Source of the DNA: Cruorifilaria tuberocauda
Taxonomy: Eukaryota; Nematoda; Chromadorea; Rhabditida; Onchocercidae
Reading direction: 5' to 3'
Assembly: GCA_013365365.1 (NCBI GenBank)
Contig: JABVXU010000135.1
Location: 1 to 64,000 of the forward strand
Length of the DNA: 64,000 nt
Positions within the stretch are counted from its first letter, which is position 1, and each line of letters begins with the position of its first letter. Under the pieces are notes generated by a model. The model had not been told where the DNA came from, made no database searches, and saw only the letters and a list, made by a program, of their open reading frames with translations. Positions 1-13,982 of this stretch are shown here, in pieces. Made by a program: the position numbers and the translations under genes.

Positions 1-3000
1 GGCAAGAAAGAAAACAATGGGAAAAAGGAATTCGGTAATCTCTGAGTTACATTTATTATTATGTATAAAAAATATATAATGATGGGAAGCAATAGATGTG
101 GGTGATAGCTAATTAAGGAGTGTCATGGTAAAGATTTCCGAGTTTCCCAGCAGTTATAGTTTTGGCCAAAGTTATTTTCTGAGAGTTATCCTTGAAAGTT
201 AGAAAGAATATACGGATTACTGAAGAATTTGAGCAATATAGACTGCATAAGTTGAAAGCATTTTTTATGGATCAATGATTAACTAATCTAATAAATTAAA
301 CTTTGCGATTCTTTTTTGCGAAGCAATCTACACTGTTTTATGATTGAAGCTAACAAGATGCATGGAAAATGAAGTTCACCGGGTACTGATCTCAAGCTCA
401 ATCCGGTGACCGCTTTATCTCTTAATAATGCGAGTTACGAACTTCCATTTTTTTTGCTTATGATAAATATATTTCAAAGTTGCTCGAAAAAAATTTTCGA
501 AAAAAGGATCACCAATAAACCTAATGAGACGAATGTCAAGAAGTAAAACTCTAGCATGGCGTAAGAAGTGAAGTATTTCTGGATGGATTTTAGTGTATTT
601 GAAATTTTAATAGACAAAAAGTGATAAATAATGGTGCAGACGAAAATTGAATTCATTATTTGTTTAGTATAATAGGCCTATTAGTTTGTGATTAAGATGT
701 GAAACGAAAATGGCAGAAGAAGGACAAGGGAGAAAATGATTTGAAGACCTCCTTAATTTTGTTTAACTTAATAACTGCTTCCTTAAACAAAAAAAGAGAA
801 ACAATCAAATCATTTAGAAATAAAATATTGATGAAATGTAAGTCAGCAACTTCGACCTAAAAATAAAGCGTCTGCATTAGTGAATCCGCAAAGTTCCTAT
901 CCATTACATACTTCATTAACTAAACACTTTTTTAATTGATATTACATTTGATAAATGAAGAATGGAATCTTGAAAATCAGTGCAATGCAGGAAATCTATC
1001 CAGCGTTTCTTCAGTTGGCCATAATTTTTTTATTGTAAACTATCCAGAAATGACAACCATTTTCTTGCTATCCATTTTAATAATTTGAAACTAATTCATA
1101 AAGTAATTTGCTAGTATAATGTAAGAAGAAATGATTCGCTTCTTCTCTAACCTGATTGATACAATTTTATATGCATGAAACTTTACATACTGGATAATGA
1201 AGTGAAATTCAACGGATCATTGAGTTCAGCCACCGAAAATTTATTTGAAAATTAATTTAAATTGTAGAAGTGCAATACTTAAAAATCAGATAATGTACAT
1301 TGATAATGATATTCTTGCATTCATCGATATATTAACACAAAGTCTCAGTTGTAGAAAATATAATCATGTTTATCAACAGATGATGGATTTAGCAGAATAA
1401 AATAGGTAGCATATGCTAACTTTAAATATCTGTAGCAATCAAGCTGAGTTCACCAACGAATGATATATGTATTATAACCTCGTGTACTCTTTCTTCATTT
1501 TAACTTAAATATATGCAAGGAATAATTATTGGAGCATTTGATATGAACACGATAGCCAGCAGTCTTTCTTTCATAATTTGAACATTCTCGATTAGCCAAG
1601 TTGTTGAAGAGTCGGGATTGATTACAAGATTGAAGATTATATCCTAATGCTGGATATTATTGATAAGTGAGGATATCGGATATTCTAAACAAATGCGGTA
1701 ATAATTATGAATATAAAAAGATAGGTAAACTATTTTTAATTTTTTAAACCGTTCATTCATATTTACAAATATCTCATTATGGTTCTTCGTGCTGCAAAAA
1801 TTTCAACAGAGATTTGCCAGCTGTTTAATGTAGATATAGTACAGGGTGCAAATCTACCAACAGAAGAAAGAAATGCAAAGATTTATGTCGAAATACTCGT
1901 TTTATGACAGATGCGTTTCGCTAACGAGTGACAGTTACATCAATCATTACATTTTTTATTATCAAAATTAAAAGAGGAATGCAACATTGAAAATAATTCT
2001 ATTTATGCTGTATTGTTCATTTGCTTTCATTTTTTTGCTACAACCTGATGATATCGGTAGTAAATTAAGTGCGATTCAAATTTTGATAATGAACATTTTA
2101 TGACGGATTCACTTTTTAATTCATTAATAACGGAATCTCGTAAATTTGGCAAATCCCTTTTCTGGTCGAATCGTCGAGTTACATGTTGATATATGCATTT
2201 TCATAATCATATTTTTCTCAAATTTCAAAAAATCTCAAAAGACTATCATCTCAAGAAACTATGTTTAAACCTAATATTTTAAGAACTGCCTTATAACAAG
2301 CAAATAGTGAATGTTTATTAAGAATATTTCAAATGTATATTGCATAAATGTTTTTTCTTTTCTGAAAGTTAAAAATTCGGTTAGCACTGATAGGAATCAT
2401 TTTACCCTGTAAGGCCAAACTCTTAATATGTATTAAAGGTGTTTGTAGTGAGTTGGCTAATACTATTTTAACTATCCCTAAAAAATTCAGTTTTCCAAGA
2501 AGTTCAACCTAAAAATTTCTTCATTTGTGTGCAAGAATATCAGGGCTAAAATGCGCCCACAAAAGTCAAGCATAAAAACGAGTATATGGAAGCTCGTTTT
2601 CGCTAAACTCAGAAAGTTTGAAGGTTCATGGTTAAAAACGATTACGTTCGATGCGGCGCAAAATTATTATGGATAAAGAAGCTGCGCAAATGACGGTTTA
2701 TGTTACATTACGTTTACAGCATTTCTGCTTGTGATTCAAAGCGAAATTTGCTAATTACTTCTTGAGAAATTCGATACCAGGAATTCATTATTTGCTCTAT
2801 TCGTAATCGTGATATTCATCCATCTCCATTCTAATATCCATTCGTAATCACCGCTTAATTTATCAATCATTGATTACTAGCATCACACCTCGTTTGCAGC
2901 TTGCAGTAGATGAAAACGAAACGATGGAAAGAGAGCTTTTGAGCGCAAGAGCATTGCTCATTTATGGCGTAATTGTGACGGTCGCTGTCAAAGAAAAACC

Positions 3001-4112
3001 TATCGTCACCATCACCAATTCCCGAGAGGATAAATGATAAGAACGCCAGTGGTAGCGATAAGTACTATGAACTCGCTCGCGTGTCCTATGTTGAATTTCA
3101 ATATGTATTGAGGAGAGTTGATGACGAAGAATGTATAGGGTAGGATGAGGAATAGAACGGGACATCGGCATTTCGACCCAAAGGGATCTATCTTCACACC
3201 AGGCGCTTCTGCTTCCTTTGTTGCTACTAAGGAAAGCAGCCTTAGCTCGACGCACTCCTTCTTTTTCTGTTCTCGGACGTCTCGAGCCTTAGCTTTAATC
3301 ATCTCACCTCCTCGTCAAATCGCTCATGCGGCAAGCTGCTTATGTTAGCAGCAAGGCAGAACTATGGTCACTTCACTTCCACTGAGTCTTCCCTTTTTCG
3401 TCCTTTAGTTCGTTTGTGTTTATTAGTATTCCACCGTGTTTCAGCTGAATCTTTCCATTTCAAATATATACGACGCAGGACGTGACACGCAGTTTGTTAC
3501 TTTTCGAACTACAACTTCCCTAATACCTTTCTTTACATTCTGCTTCTCCGCTATCTATTCATATTATTCTGCAAGTTTTAGTGCATGCATCGCAAGCATT
3601 CAACACATATTGCTTTTATATCTTCTCACTCAGTACTGTTTAATGCTTCATTTTTAGTTCTAGCAACCATTCATCTCTTTATTAAATATTTACGATCGTT
3701 AATGATTCTTTGAAAATCATGTTTTTCAAATTATTTGAATGGATTTTTTTAAAGATTATCATTTGAATAGATTAATTTTCAGATTATCATTTGAATGGAC
3801 TGCTTTTTGAAAAATGACAATTTATTATAATTTCCTGAAACGGCTGAATATAATCTATTTGTCGAATATAACTGATTTCTGGTGTTAACGCTCATTAAAT
3901 ACTGTCATCTATTAATTGCTTCAGAAAACCATTTTATTGGATATGGAATGAAATTCAAATCGCAAGAGGAATTCAATAATATGCCTACTACAGTTTCTTT
4001 TCGATATCATAGCCGAGTGAGAAAAAAGTGATGACCTAAATTGACTAAAATTATTGTTGACTGAAAGCTTTATTATTCTATCTGCAAGTTAATATTTTCA
4101 CAAGCATTTGCA
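1..4112. other. Gene-poor upstream region
   Basis: No exon chain with agreeing splice phases was found on either strand. The stretch is A+T-rich apart from a more G+C-rich block near 3140-3350, where short open frames exist on both strands without recognisable motifs; it might be promoter-proximal sequence or an isolated exon. A small imperfect tandem repeat lies at about 3725-3805. The 3' end should contain the promoter or trans-splice acceptor of the gene starting at 4113. Confidence 0.6.
3725..3805. repeat. Imperfect short tandem repeat
   Basis: The unit GATTATCATTTGAATRGA occurs twice about 30 bases apart (near 3756 and 3782), with a weaker copy near 3730. It is A+T-rich and non-coding, about 350 bases upstream of the tincar-like start codon. 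Confidence 0.6.
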
Positions 4113-7100
4113 ATGCCGTATTCATTTCGAGCTCGTGTAAACCAACTTTGGTCAATATGGTACACTATAGTAATGGTTCTTCTACAGACTTACTTAATTT
4201 ATCTTGGTTTCGAACGTTACCGATTATATTCGGAAATGAAATGGCCACATGGTGCCTATCCAAACTTTTGGTTAAGTGTTTATATCATACTGTATTCCTC
4301 ATGCATACCTGGTTTACTGTTGTTTATGGCATTTGGAATATTTAAATCTGGCAATGTTGCTGGCGATAATGATCGACTTGGTGCTCGAATCGATCGTGTT
4401 ATTGAAATTATGCGCAATTCACATGGATATAAAAGAGGTAGTTACGCTACGATTGATAAATTTTCACAAATTATATTCTGAAAATGGGAAATTTGATAAG
4501 TATGTGAGCTGTAAGTGCTTAACCTCAACAGAAAAACTGGACCTGAATACAATGTGGACGATCTTTAATCAATAAGTGTTTACTATATTACAGGAGGATG
4601 CTCGTTTTTGCGATGCATCAAATCACTGTGGCAACATGCACCGCCGTTGCCACAGCTTATTCATCTACTGATGGCGCTTTTTCAGTTATTCGCCCAACAA
4701 GTAATGTTATCACAACTTTATCGACATGGTTTCATCAATTCCGGTAAAATTAGTCGTACCTTTTAATTTTTTAACTTTTAATTTTTAATTTAATTTTAAT
4801 TTGGGTTCATTTTTTCCTGTGACATGCAAAAACATACATGGACAACGCTTTTTTAATTTAAATCGAGAAAAATTTTTTTAGTATTCGTCTTTCTTTGATG
4901 ATCCTACTATCATATGGCGAACCAAATTTTCAATATTTGAATATTAAATTTAGAAATTCATTCTAGGAATTAGCTTTAAAATGCAGCAAAAGAAATATAC
5001 CGCCAAGGCTTTGGAGATTGTGTTGCTTTGCTTTTGCATTAAAAAGTGAATTCCATAAGGATAATAGTTGTAGCAAAAATTGTGCTTGAAGAGTATTCAA
5101 AAGGCTAATTTCAAGGAACTTATGGAAAAAATCTATAGGAGACTTCCAATACGACGAGCACGATAGGTTTTTCCTGTTTATTGTGATTTATGTGAATGTG
5201 ATTAATTGTTTGTTATCTCCCGACGATATTACGATATTAGGCTATGTATATTATTTGAAACATTACCAATGCATTACTATGGGCCTTAACGTGATATTCT
5301 TAGGATGAGACTGCAACTGATTTGTTTATATTTGAATTTGATGACAAAAATTCACAAAGGACGGGTCATTAAACGGCGACAACATAATATCACGATATAT
5401 CAAATTAACGTTCAAATCCGTAATAATAATTTATGTTTCTAATATCTCGAGAATTATTAATTTTCTGAACGGAAATTTTGGCTACAGATTTTTAGATGCA
5501 GAAGGATAGTTTTTTTTTATTCGATTTGAAGTTAGTTAGGTTTATGTGGGAAAAGTTCAGAGTTAATAACTGAAGTTATGAAGAATCTATGCTCCATCGA
5601 TGAAGTGCTTTAGAATATCGAAAAGCATTGAAGTTATAAGATCAATACTGCAAGAAATAACTTCAGAGTTATATTCAAGAGCTTGTAGAGTTCCGAAGTA
5701 TTTTTGTCACTGCGAAGAATGACACATTGTAAAATTCAGTGTATGTTACACGATAGCACATTAAATACTTTTTTGAGTCCGTAAATTTAACCGTTGGAAC
5801 TAATTCAACTTTGTTTATAACCTTTTTTTGTTCTTTATTCCTGTGCATGTCTGTGCATGTATGTGTGTATGTGGTGAGTACGTTTTAGCAAACATTCTTG
5901 TATACATAAAAGAGCCTATACCAGGCAGTGCCGAAAGTCTATTGATTTTGATAAATATAGTGAAGCCTTTGCTATCTTAAAAAACCTTTTTTTTTAAAAA
6001 GAAGGCCTGTGGAAAGGCAACAGAAAGGCTTGAAGCGAAGAAGCACACTCGATGCTGTGTTTTCGAGAGTTTCACTGTCATTCTTTTTCTATTTCACAGA
6101 GCACTTATCGCATCACTTATAAAGTCGAATCACACGTATATGGATGTCTTTTACTCATACCAGCAATTGTCAAGTTGATGGAGCAATCATTAGGGTAAAC
6201 CCAAAAATGGCGATTGAGAAAGTAATGAGATTATGTTTAAAAGCATTTGAAATTTATAAAAAAATTTTATGATCTGGAGAGTCAGTGCATGTGTACAATA
6301 ACAGTAGATGACAAGTAGGATGACACGTAGTAAGAATTGACTTTTATTTTCTATTATTCAAACTTTCTAATAAAACCTTTCTTAAACTGATCATATTTTA
6401 TTGTTAAGATCAACTCTGATGATCTTCGTTCGATTCGGATATCACATTTTAAATCGATTAATATAACGTATTAATTAAAAAAAAATGATATTTGAAATAG
6501 CCTCTACAATGCAGTTTTATAAAAGGCATATAAAAAAGCACAAAGCATGTGTAGACAATTAATTCATTTCATCATTTCCTCCAACTCTGACAGCTGAGTT
6601 ACATCCACGTTTTAGAATATTTCTATTAATCGATAAAAGTTTTTCGGAATTTTTTATGCTAAAGGTCCTACATTCCACTAATATATTAAGATTTTATGAA
6701 GTAAAAGGTTTATCTTGCAAGCATCAAGAATTTTTTGCTCAATACAGAAATTCTGGATTATAAAATAACTAGAGTCAGTATATTTTTTTTTTGTTTTTTC
6801 AAATTACCATCAAAAGTTTCGTAGATTAATATTTTGCATGTCAAATGTATCTTTGAAAAAATTCATGAGAAATTTGTAGGTGATTTTTTGAACACAGAGC
6901 TTGATTTCGTATATCAGCGTGCCCGTCAGTTGACTACAAATCTGCCGATGCTCGACAGTCGATTGCAAGGTTTTCGTATATCGGCACAGGATTTGACTGC
7001 TACACCAATCAGTCCTAACTTATTATCAAGTAAAATTCAATCCTATTACAATCGCTAGAAGTAGAAGAGTACAGACCTAAGTGATATTATCCATCTAAGC

Positions 7101-10100
7101 TAAATTTGCAAAAATTAACGAAATAAATTAATGGAAATATTATTCAGTACTGATGCATGCTCGCTTATTTGGAGTACCGCTGGAGTTCGTCAATTTACTA
7201 ATTGCACTATTCGTCTACACATGTGCTTATGCAGCAGTTTTTTGGCATACCAACAAACCGTTCAGTTTCATATTTTCTCTTCATTTGTTGATTTATTCGG
7301 CGACAGTTATTTGGTCTTATCTCGGGTTTAGTGTTCTTCATCGTATACAGGAAACAAACTATGCTAGCATTCGACCGGTTGGTCTCGGTATGTTCTTGAT
7401 ATTTTATCGCAATTAATTTAAGTGGAATTTCGACTTCACATTGTATTGAATAAGTTTGGAAGAAATTCTGTTTCCAAGTTTCCGTCTCATTCCTGTCCTC
7501 AGCATATTCATGAAATTAATTTATTCGCTTGGTTTAGGACAATATTTGATCTCTTCACGTCCTTTAAAAATTTACCATCCATCCGCAATCATTACCACCT
7601 ATATTATAACAATTATGCTTATTAGTATTGCACCCATTGCATTGTATATGTATGGTTATGGCAAATATTTCGTAAGTTATCTTTGGAATTTTTTTGAAAT
7701 CTTTGACAATAAAAATTCTATGCATGCAATGAATTCATTATGATTCATTAAAGGAGATGAATTTGACCGCTTCAAAATATAATGTTCTTATCAGATAAGC
7801 ATATCAAATGTGCGGCAAAAGTGCGCCTTTCGAAGTCAGGCGAATAGTGTTAATGGTGCACAGAGTGAATATTCAGAATATCGTCTCCGAAGCTCATCCA
7901 AGATGCCACAAGCTAGATTATGTTGTGATGGGTATGCGTATTTTAGCATATTTTTACAATTTAAATGGTACTTGTAAAGAAGTTTTATTCAATTATTATA
8001 TGTAGAAACATTTCTCCGAGAAAAATTTTTCCATTTATTTAGTTTAGGTTTTTTTCTTTAAGTGATTTTTGATTAAAGTCAATAATTTTGAATCATTTTA
8101 GATACGCACCTCACATATTTGCAATAATTTTGCTAGTTTTAATTGTTATCGCCAAAGCTCCAACAATATACGCGCACATGGTTATCTATCAGGTGATTAA
8201 TTAATCTGTTTGCGTATTTTTTGTTATATGACTTATTTTAATTGTTTCTGATCATTAATTTCAGTTTGTCAAGCTAAATAGGTTTTTTTTGATGAAAAAA
8301 ATAAGAAAACGTAGGAGAAAAAAAGAGAATGAGTTTCACAGCTTATAAGCTACATGAAGTAGTTTATTCGATTCTGATTAGTATGAAAAATATTTTGGTA
8401 TTGATTGTTTAGATTTATACAGTTTCAACATGTATTAAGTGTCCACATTCAGAATTGAGAAGATGCTTGGAAAGAAATTGCTGTAGAAAAATAAAAGGTC
8501 AGCAAATTGAAGTTTTGTTTCAGCATGAAGAAAAGGCGTTGTTGTTATCTTGCATCATAATTGATATTGTTTTCCTCTTTGCTTGGATTATTCTTTGGCT
8601 TATACTTACACTTAAAAGAGATTGGAATTTCAAAGTTGTTTTTCAAGTGCATGAAATCATTGCTTTGCAAGTAATAAATTAATCTCATTTTATTCATATT
8701 TTAGTAACGGTAATATTTAATCAAGAAATAGGACAGGGAATTGTTTGCTCCGAATAGCGTTATAATGATTTAAAAGTGAATAGATGTTAGAAATTTTCAG
8801 GTTTCACTTATTTTCCGTAATTTAACGGAAATGAATTAGTGTTAATTTTCAATTGAAATGCAAAAACAAGTTTTTTGACTAACTGAAAAGTTGTAGAATG
8901 GGCCTCAAACTATGATTGCTTCGCCTACAAAAATCCTCGAAAAAAAACCATCTGAATTAAAAAACGCATTGATATTAATGCATGGTGACCAGGTAGAATC
9001 TAATTTTTTGAAGTTTTTTAATCAATTAAAAATTATGATAATTATGAATCGAAGAATTTTTTTTCCTGAACTTCGATTCATTTCAATATTTGTTGATAAT
9101 GGAAGTTTTAAATGAAAAATAGTAGTACTAGAATTCTAGATGTATCTTACGGATGACGCCATAGCTAAAAAGTCTCTATTACGACAAACACAGAAAAATG
9201 GAATTGGTACGGCAAGTGAAGGTATCTATTGGTTGAAAGGAAACTGTGCACAATCACCTACAACGAGGTTTTTTTTTGATACTTTTTGACACCCTATTTA
9301 CTTAATTGCTGTTTGCAGAATATTTTATTTCGTTTATTTTTTTTCGCTTTTTTATTACTCATAGTATTCATATAATCTCATAACATTCCTTTTCAGAAGA
9401 GTTCCACCAGAAAGTGTGAAAGGAATACCGGAAATGAATCGGCTGCTCGGTACGACTCACCGACGAAGTAGTGATGAGAACTCATCACCCTCTACTTACC
9501 ATATGGTATGTTGATCAATTTTATTCATCTCTAATTGTAGCGACTTTCAATGTTACAATAAAAAGAAGGTTCCAATTTGAGAATAATTAAAGAACTATGC
9601 TATTTTATTTTTAATTAGTTCAGAAATTGGAATTTTAAGCTTTTCTACATTGATATGCAGATTGCCCATACCATGCAGCCACAAATGATGCATCAGTCAC
9701 AGCAACGGATTATAATGAACGTTCCCAAATACTCCAGTGAAGCAAAAATTTCGGCAAATGTTACCATACCGGGGAATACATTTGGAACATTTCAGGTTTG
9801 TAGATTTATTTTGGTCCAATTCGTCAGAGGTTGTGTTTTTTTACATTCTCATGTTTATTTTGATAGTTTCTTAAGAATTCAGATTGAAATTTTGATTTCA
9901 TACTTCTAGTTTTCTTAAACTCGAGAATCATTAATGAATTCATTTTTCAGCGAACTCAAGGATCGGAATATATAGCCGGTAGCAATCGACAAATGCTGCA
10001 AAATCCACGAAGACCATCAATACAAAATTCAATGAATGCATGCAGCGGAAACTACGCTTCAGATAGCACCTCTTTGACGGTGAACATAAATTTTCTTTTC

Positions 10101-12390
10101 AACTACTCACAAATATTGAAGTACGGGAGACAATGAAATTCTAAAACATCCAAAAGCATATGTACTGTTTTCGTTATATTATGACTTATCATAATTTGAT
10201 GATAGACAAATTTCAAACCAAGCTGTTTTGTACCTTCTCCTTACAGCGGAATCATTGTTTAGCAACAAGAAGCATATGCTTCAATTCATAAAAATCGGAT
10301 TGGAGAAACGGAAACAACAATGACACAAAGGCATGGTTCCAAAGATGATGGAGCAATTGATAATAGATTTGGAAATGTGAGTCTTTCGTACGGAACATAT
10401 ACAACGTATGGTCGACCTCAGGTTCAAAATGAATTTCTTCATTTTTATTGTGCTTGTTTGTTGTGTGTCTCAGAAGTACTAAGTTGGAAGTTCTGATGAT
10501 CCGAAAATCCTTCTGCTAGCTGATACGGATATCTTAGTTGAATTAGCTAAGGAAACAAGAATTGAGTCATTTTCAGCGTTATTTTACGGTTTTTGTAAAC
10601 TCGTTTTCTTCAGAATCAGCAATTGATGCAACAGACTGCTGTTCAAGTAGTCCAGGCAGTTCAAGCAAGTCGAAATATCAGTACTACTTGCAACGGAGCA
10701 CAGGTTCTCTCTTTACTGTCACTTTTATGTTTTCTTATTAAATTTCAATTACATATTTTCAACAAGTCCTCTAGTCTCAGTTTAATTACATCATTTCAGA
10801 CTAACACGTCACAGAGCACCGTCGTGGATACTGGGCCAACATCTTCAATGCTTTCTATACGAAGTAGCCCCGTCGCTGAAAGTCGTTTGGGTGTGCGAGC
10901 ATCTATTTCCAGCAGGTTTAGTAATTTTCCCACTCTATCACTTTATCATTCGCTTTTTTAAGAATAATGAATCTTTTTTTGAAGTTTTGAGTGGTTAAAT
11001 AGTATTAGTAGCAGTTTCTGGTAAAAGTAAAAAAGTTTCTAGGGAACATTCACCATATCAAAGATCTTCCAACCTAAAATTATCATCATTCAATAGCGCA
11101 ACTCCGACCATCGATTCATATAAGTTAATTGGTGCCCAGCAACAAAGCTCTGATGCTGGATCCATTTATGGTAACTGGTCACAACAACGGCAAACTTCAC
11201 AGCCAGTAGATTGGACTAATCTTTCATCATATGACAAGGTATACTTATTCGCTTCCATCGTAATCGTTCTACTGAAATCCTTAACTATTAAGTATCTGAG
11301 TGTCAAGTATTTCCGTTCATTTTTTCATTAAAATTTATACTGTGATTTAAAATGTGATGAAATGAGGTTGTGCAGCTTCAAATGAGAATTTATGATGTCA
11401 AATGTCTTCAAAGTATGTATTCAAATATGTATTCTTTTGAGAAATGTTTTAAAACTATAGTTATCACAATTCTTATTTCTTTTTTAGGTTTTTTATATTT
11501 GAAGTACGATTTATGCTTATCAGAGTGAATTGCTACTGTTTTGGAACTCTTTTCTTATTACTATTTCGTTCTTTAAGAATTAAAAAATATAACTTACAAC
11601 TTCAGTAGTTTTGCAGTAGTACTTTAATACTAATATGAATGTGCAAATTTTCCGTAGTACAAACAAATTAAATAAAATTTTTCCAATTATTTGCCTGAAA
11701 ATACGACAGATATATTGTTTGTCGCGTGTTTCTAACGTTTTTTGAATATAAGTTTGATGTGATAACAAAATAAACATTATTGTAGAGCACTATTTTCATT
11801 GGTTACTGTTAGCATAAGTTCTCATAAATTTGAAAAAACGGCACAGCACGACTGATTGACTATTGAATATTCCAAATCAGCATCTGCGATAGATTCATCC
11901 TTTCTAATAAGAGAATTTTTAGGCTTCATCGGCAGTTAATGCAGTTCAGCAAGAACAATGCTTTACGCCCACATCGACACTAACAAGTCAAGGCAGTGCA
12001 AGCAACTATTCGTCGCAGCAAGTACCTACACCAGGATCGCCAAATTCACAAAATGTTCATGGTGGTGGACGGTTCGTAAGTAGCGGTACAACTGGTACTA
12101 ATCTATATAGTAATTTGGGTACTGAGCATGGTACATCACATCTGGAAGCTAATGATCGAGATCGAACGTTGAGAGCTCAACATCAACCAAAAAAATCATT
12201 GCGTACCGCAGTTGCTATTGGCAGTACCTCGACACGACATCAGATTAAAACTAACATAAGTGGTTCACGTCAAGAGGATTCAGCTAATTACAGTTTAATA
12301 TCTAGTAACGAATCTGCGGAAAATGCCCGTCTAGCTGGGCAAACAAATCGTGCTATAGATTCGCCTGAATTTGCAACCAGTATTGTTTGA
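4113..12390 (+). CDS. Tincar-like eight-span membrane protein
   Basis: Exons: 4113-4437, 4594-4743, 6880-7029, 7148-7387, about 7463-7671, 7795-7931, 8102-8192, 8413-8670, 8897-8992, 9140-9267, 9397-9505, 9661-9795, 9951-10079, 10263-10376, 10614-10703, 10800-10915, 11043-11238, 11923-12390. Phases agree at every junction; only the acceptor near 7463 is weak. The model gives about 1046 residues. Eight hydrophobic spans fall near residues 14-33, 52-78, 122-140, 221-241, 246-269, 329-350, 407-432 and 477-502, followed by a soluble tail of about 500 residues rich in Ser, Gln, Asn and Thr. The N-terminus (RVNQLWSIWY, then SGNVAGDNDRLG) and the segment LWQHAPPLPQLIHLL resemble insect Tincar, a poorly understood eight-pass protein linked to heart and eye development in Drosophila. 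The start is the first ATG, about 12 bases behind a possible acceptor (TTTTCACAAG). Identity comes from remembered family pattern, so it is moderate; that this is a multi-pass membrane protein gene is near certain. Confidence 0.72.
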
Positions 12391-13982
12391 ATATTTCGTT
12401 ATATAATCACTCTTCAATTGTTCCTGTTAAAATTTGGAAAAATGCATAAATCGGTTCGCTGATTGTTTGCTCATTGTTACCTCATCCCAATAATCAGTCC
12501 TCAAAGCTTCTTCAAACCTAATTTAAATTATTAACCTTTGTGGTTGTATTAACATGCATACAGTTAGCAAACTGCATTGCGCTTCATATCTAAGTTATGT
12601 ATTTTGTGATCCTGCATAATTTTTTTAACCCATAATATTGTTGTTTATAACAATTCACCACGATAAATTTTAATATTATTCACTTGCAATTTAACCAGAA
12701 TAACTTATCATAATACATAAATGATCTGCAAAATTAGATAAATTATTGTTAGAATCGAGCAAGACAGAAAAATACCGTTTAAATACTGGTTGTTCACAAG
12801 CGAAAAATCCAATCGACAATCCAATCAATGAATGACATTAGCAATTGTTAAAAGATCTCCTGGACATAAATTACGTTAATTGTCAATATTGAGAAGCTCT
12901 TTTTGTTCTGTCACGTATAATTTAATTCTGATGATTATCATATTATGATAATTTTGAATTTCTGTTTATTTTAATTACTGACAGTTATAATAGTACCAGT
13001 GTATTACTTCTATTTTTGCTAAGTATTCCATCATACTTTTTCAATTTCACTTTTCCTAAGGTCGTGGTAAAATTTTTTAATTAGATCAATTTGATCTTTT
13101 AAATTCATTTACGCATGAAATAACCAATATTTAATTGCAGCATTTTACACTAATGTTAAATAAATATTTAAATTAGTCGTAAGTTTTTGTCCAGTCTGTC
13201 ATAATATTGTACGAAAAAACAGAATTTACATTTATATTTTTACAATTTACACTTTTTTATTCATAGAAAAGAATATTATTATGCTTTATAGTATAAACAT
13301 TACCTGTGGAGAGTACAAGCGTGATATCGCATTCACGTATAAGCATTGCTGCTTTTTGTAATGCTTGAGTTTAACTCCCAGGTAGAAAAATTCAATGAGT
13401 TGTTTAGTAAGTTCAAACAAAATTTCTCAAAAAATCAAGAATAATAGAATCATACAGTAAGAATGCAGGATAAAATATTATACTGCAAGGTCGTATTGAA
13501 ATAGCATGTATGAGAGAAAATTCAAAACAGAATTTGTGCTGATCTCGACAACGTTCACTTTCAAAGTATTTGTTGTAACTGAATAACTTATCAATCATCG
13601 TCGTAAACATTCGGTTATTTTTGGATTCAATTTTCAGTAAACATAAATGAAGTTTATACTTTTATTTCACCTTTTATTTGGCTAAAAGTAAGAAGGATAT
13701 CACATATTTGGCTAGAATGACTAGTAGTATTATACACTCGTCTGTTAATTGCGATGAAATCTTCAGGAGTCCTTAATCTGAGATTTTTTTCTCCTTCTAC
13801 TGAAATTAAAATCGGAGAAAATCTTATATGATTGATATAAATAGAGTAAATATAGGTATTTTATCTGCGTTTTGTTATAAATAGAGTAAATAAAAAAATA
13901 AATAGGTATTTTAAATGAAAAAGTTGATTTTTAGTATATGATTCCTATACTGATTTCATGATTGAAGAAGCATTTTCTAATA
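12391..13982. other. Intergenic 3' region, no gene seen
   Basis: A+T-rich sequence between the tincar-like gene and the convergent gene on the minus strand. It should hold both 3' UTRs. A short tandem duplication lies near 13836-13912. The open frame at 13413-13610 (-) has no recognisable features and no exon partners. Confidence 0.6.
13836..13912. repeat. Tandem duplication of about 40 bp
   Basis: TATAAATAGAGTAAAT occurs twice about 40 bases apart, each copy followed shortly by AGGTATTTTA. It lies about 70 bases beyond the stop codon of the minus-strand gene and is probably within or next to its 3' UTR. Confidence 0.65.

Noticed and set aside
2962..3348. Overlapping frames of 67-97 residues on both strands near 3.1 kb
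   Set aside because: No motif, no splice partner, and several frames are open at once because the block is less A+T-rich.
4882..4945. Possible tincar-like exon containing DDPTIIWRTKF
   Set aside because: It resembles a remembered insect segment, but it meets a stop without an in-phase donor. The neighbouring exons (4743 to 6880) join in phase without it.
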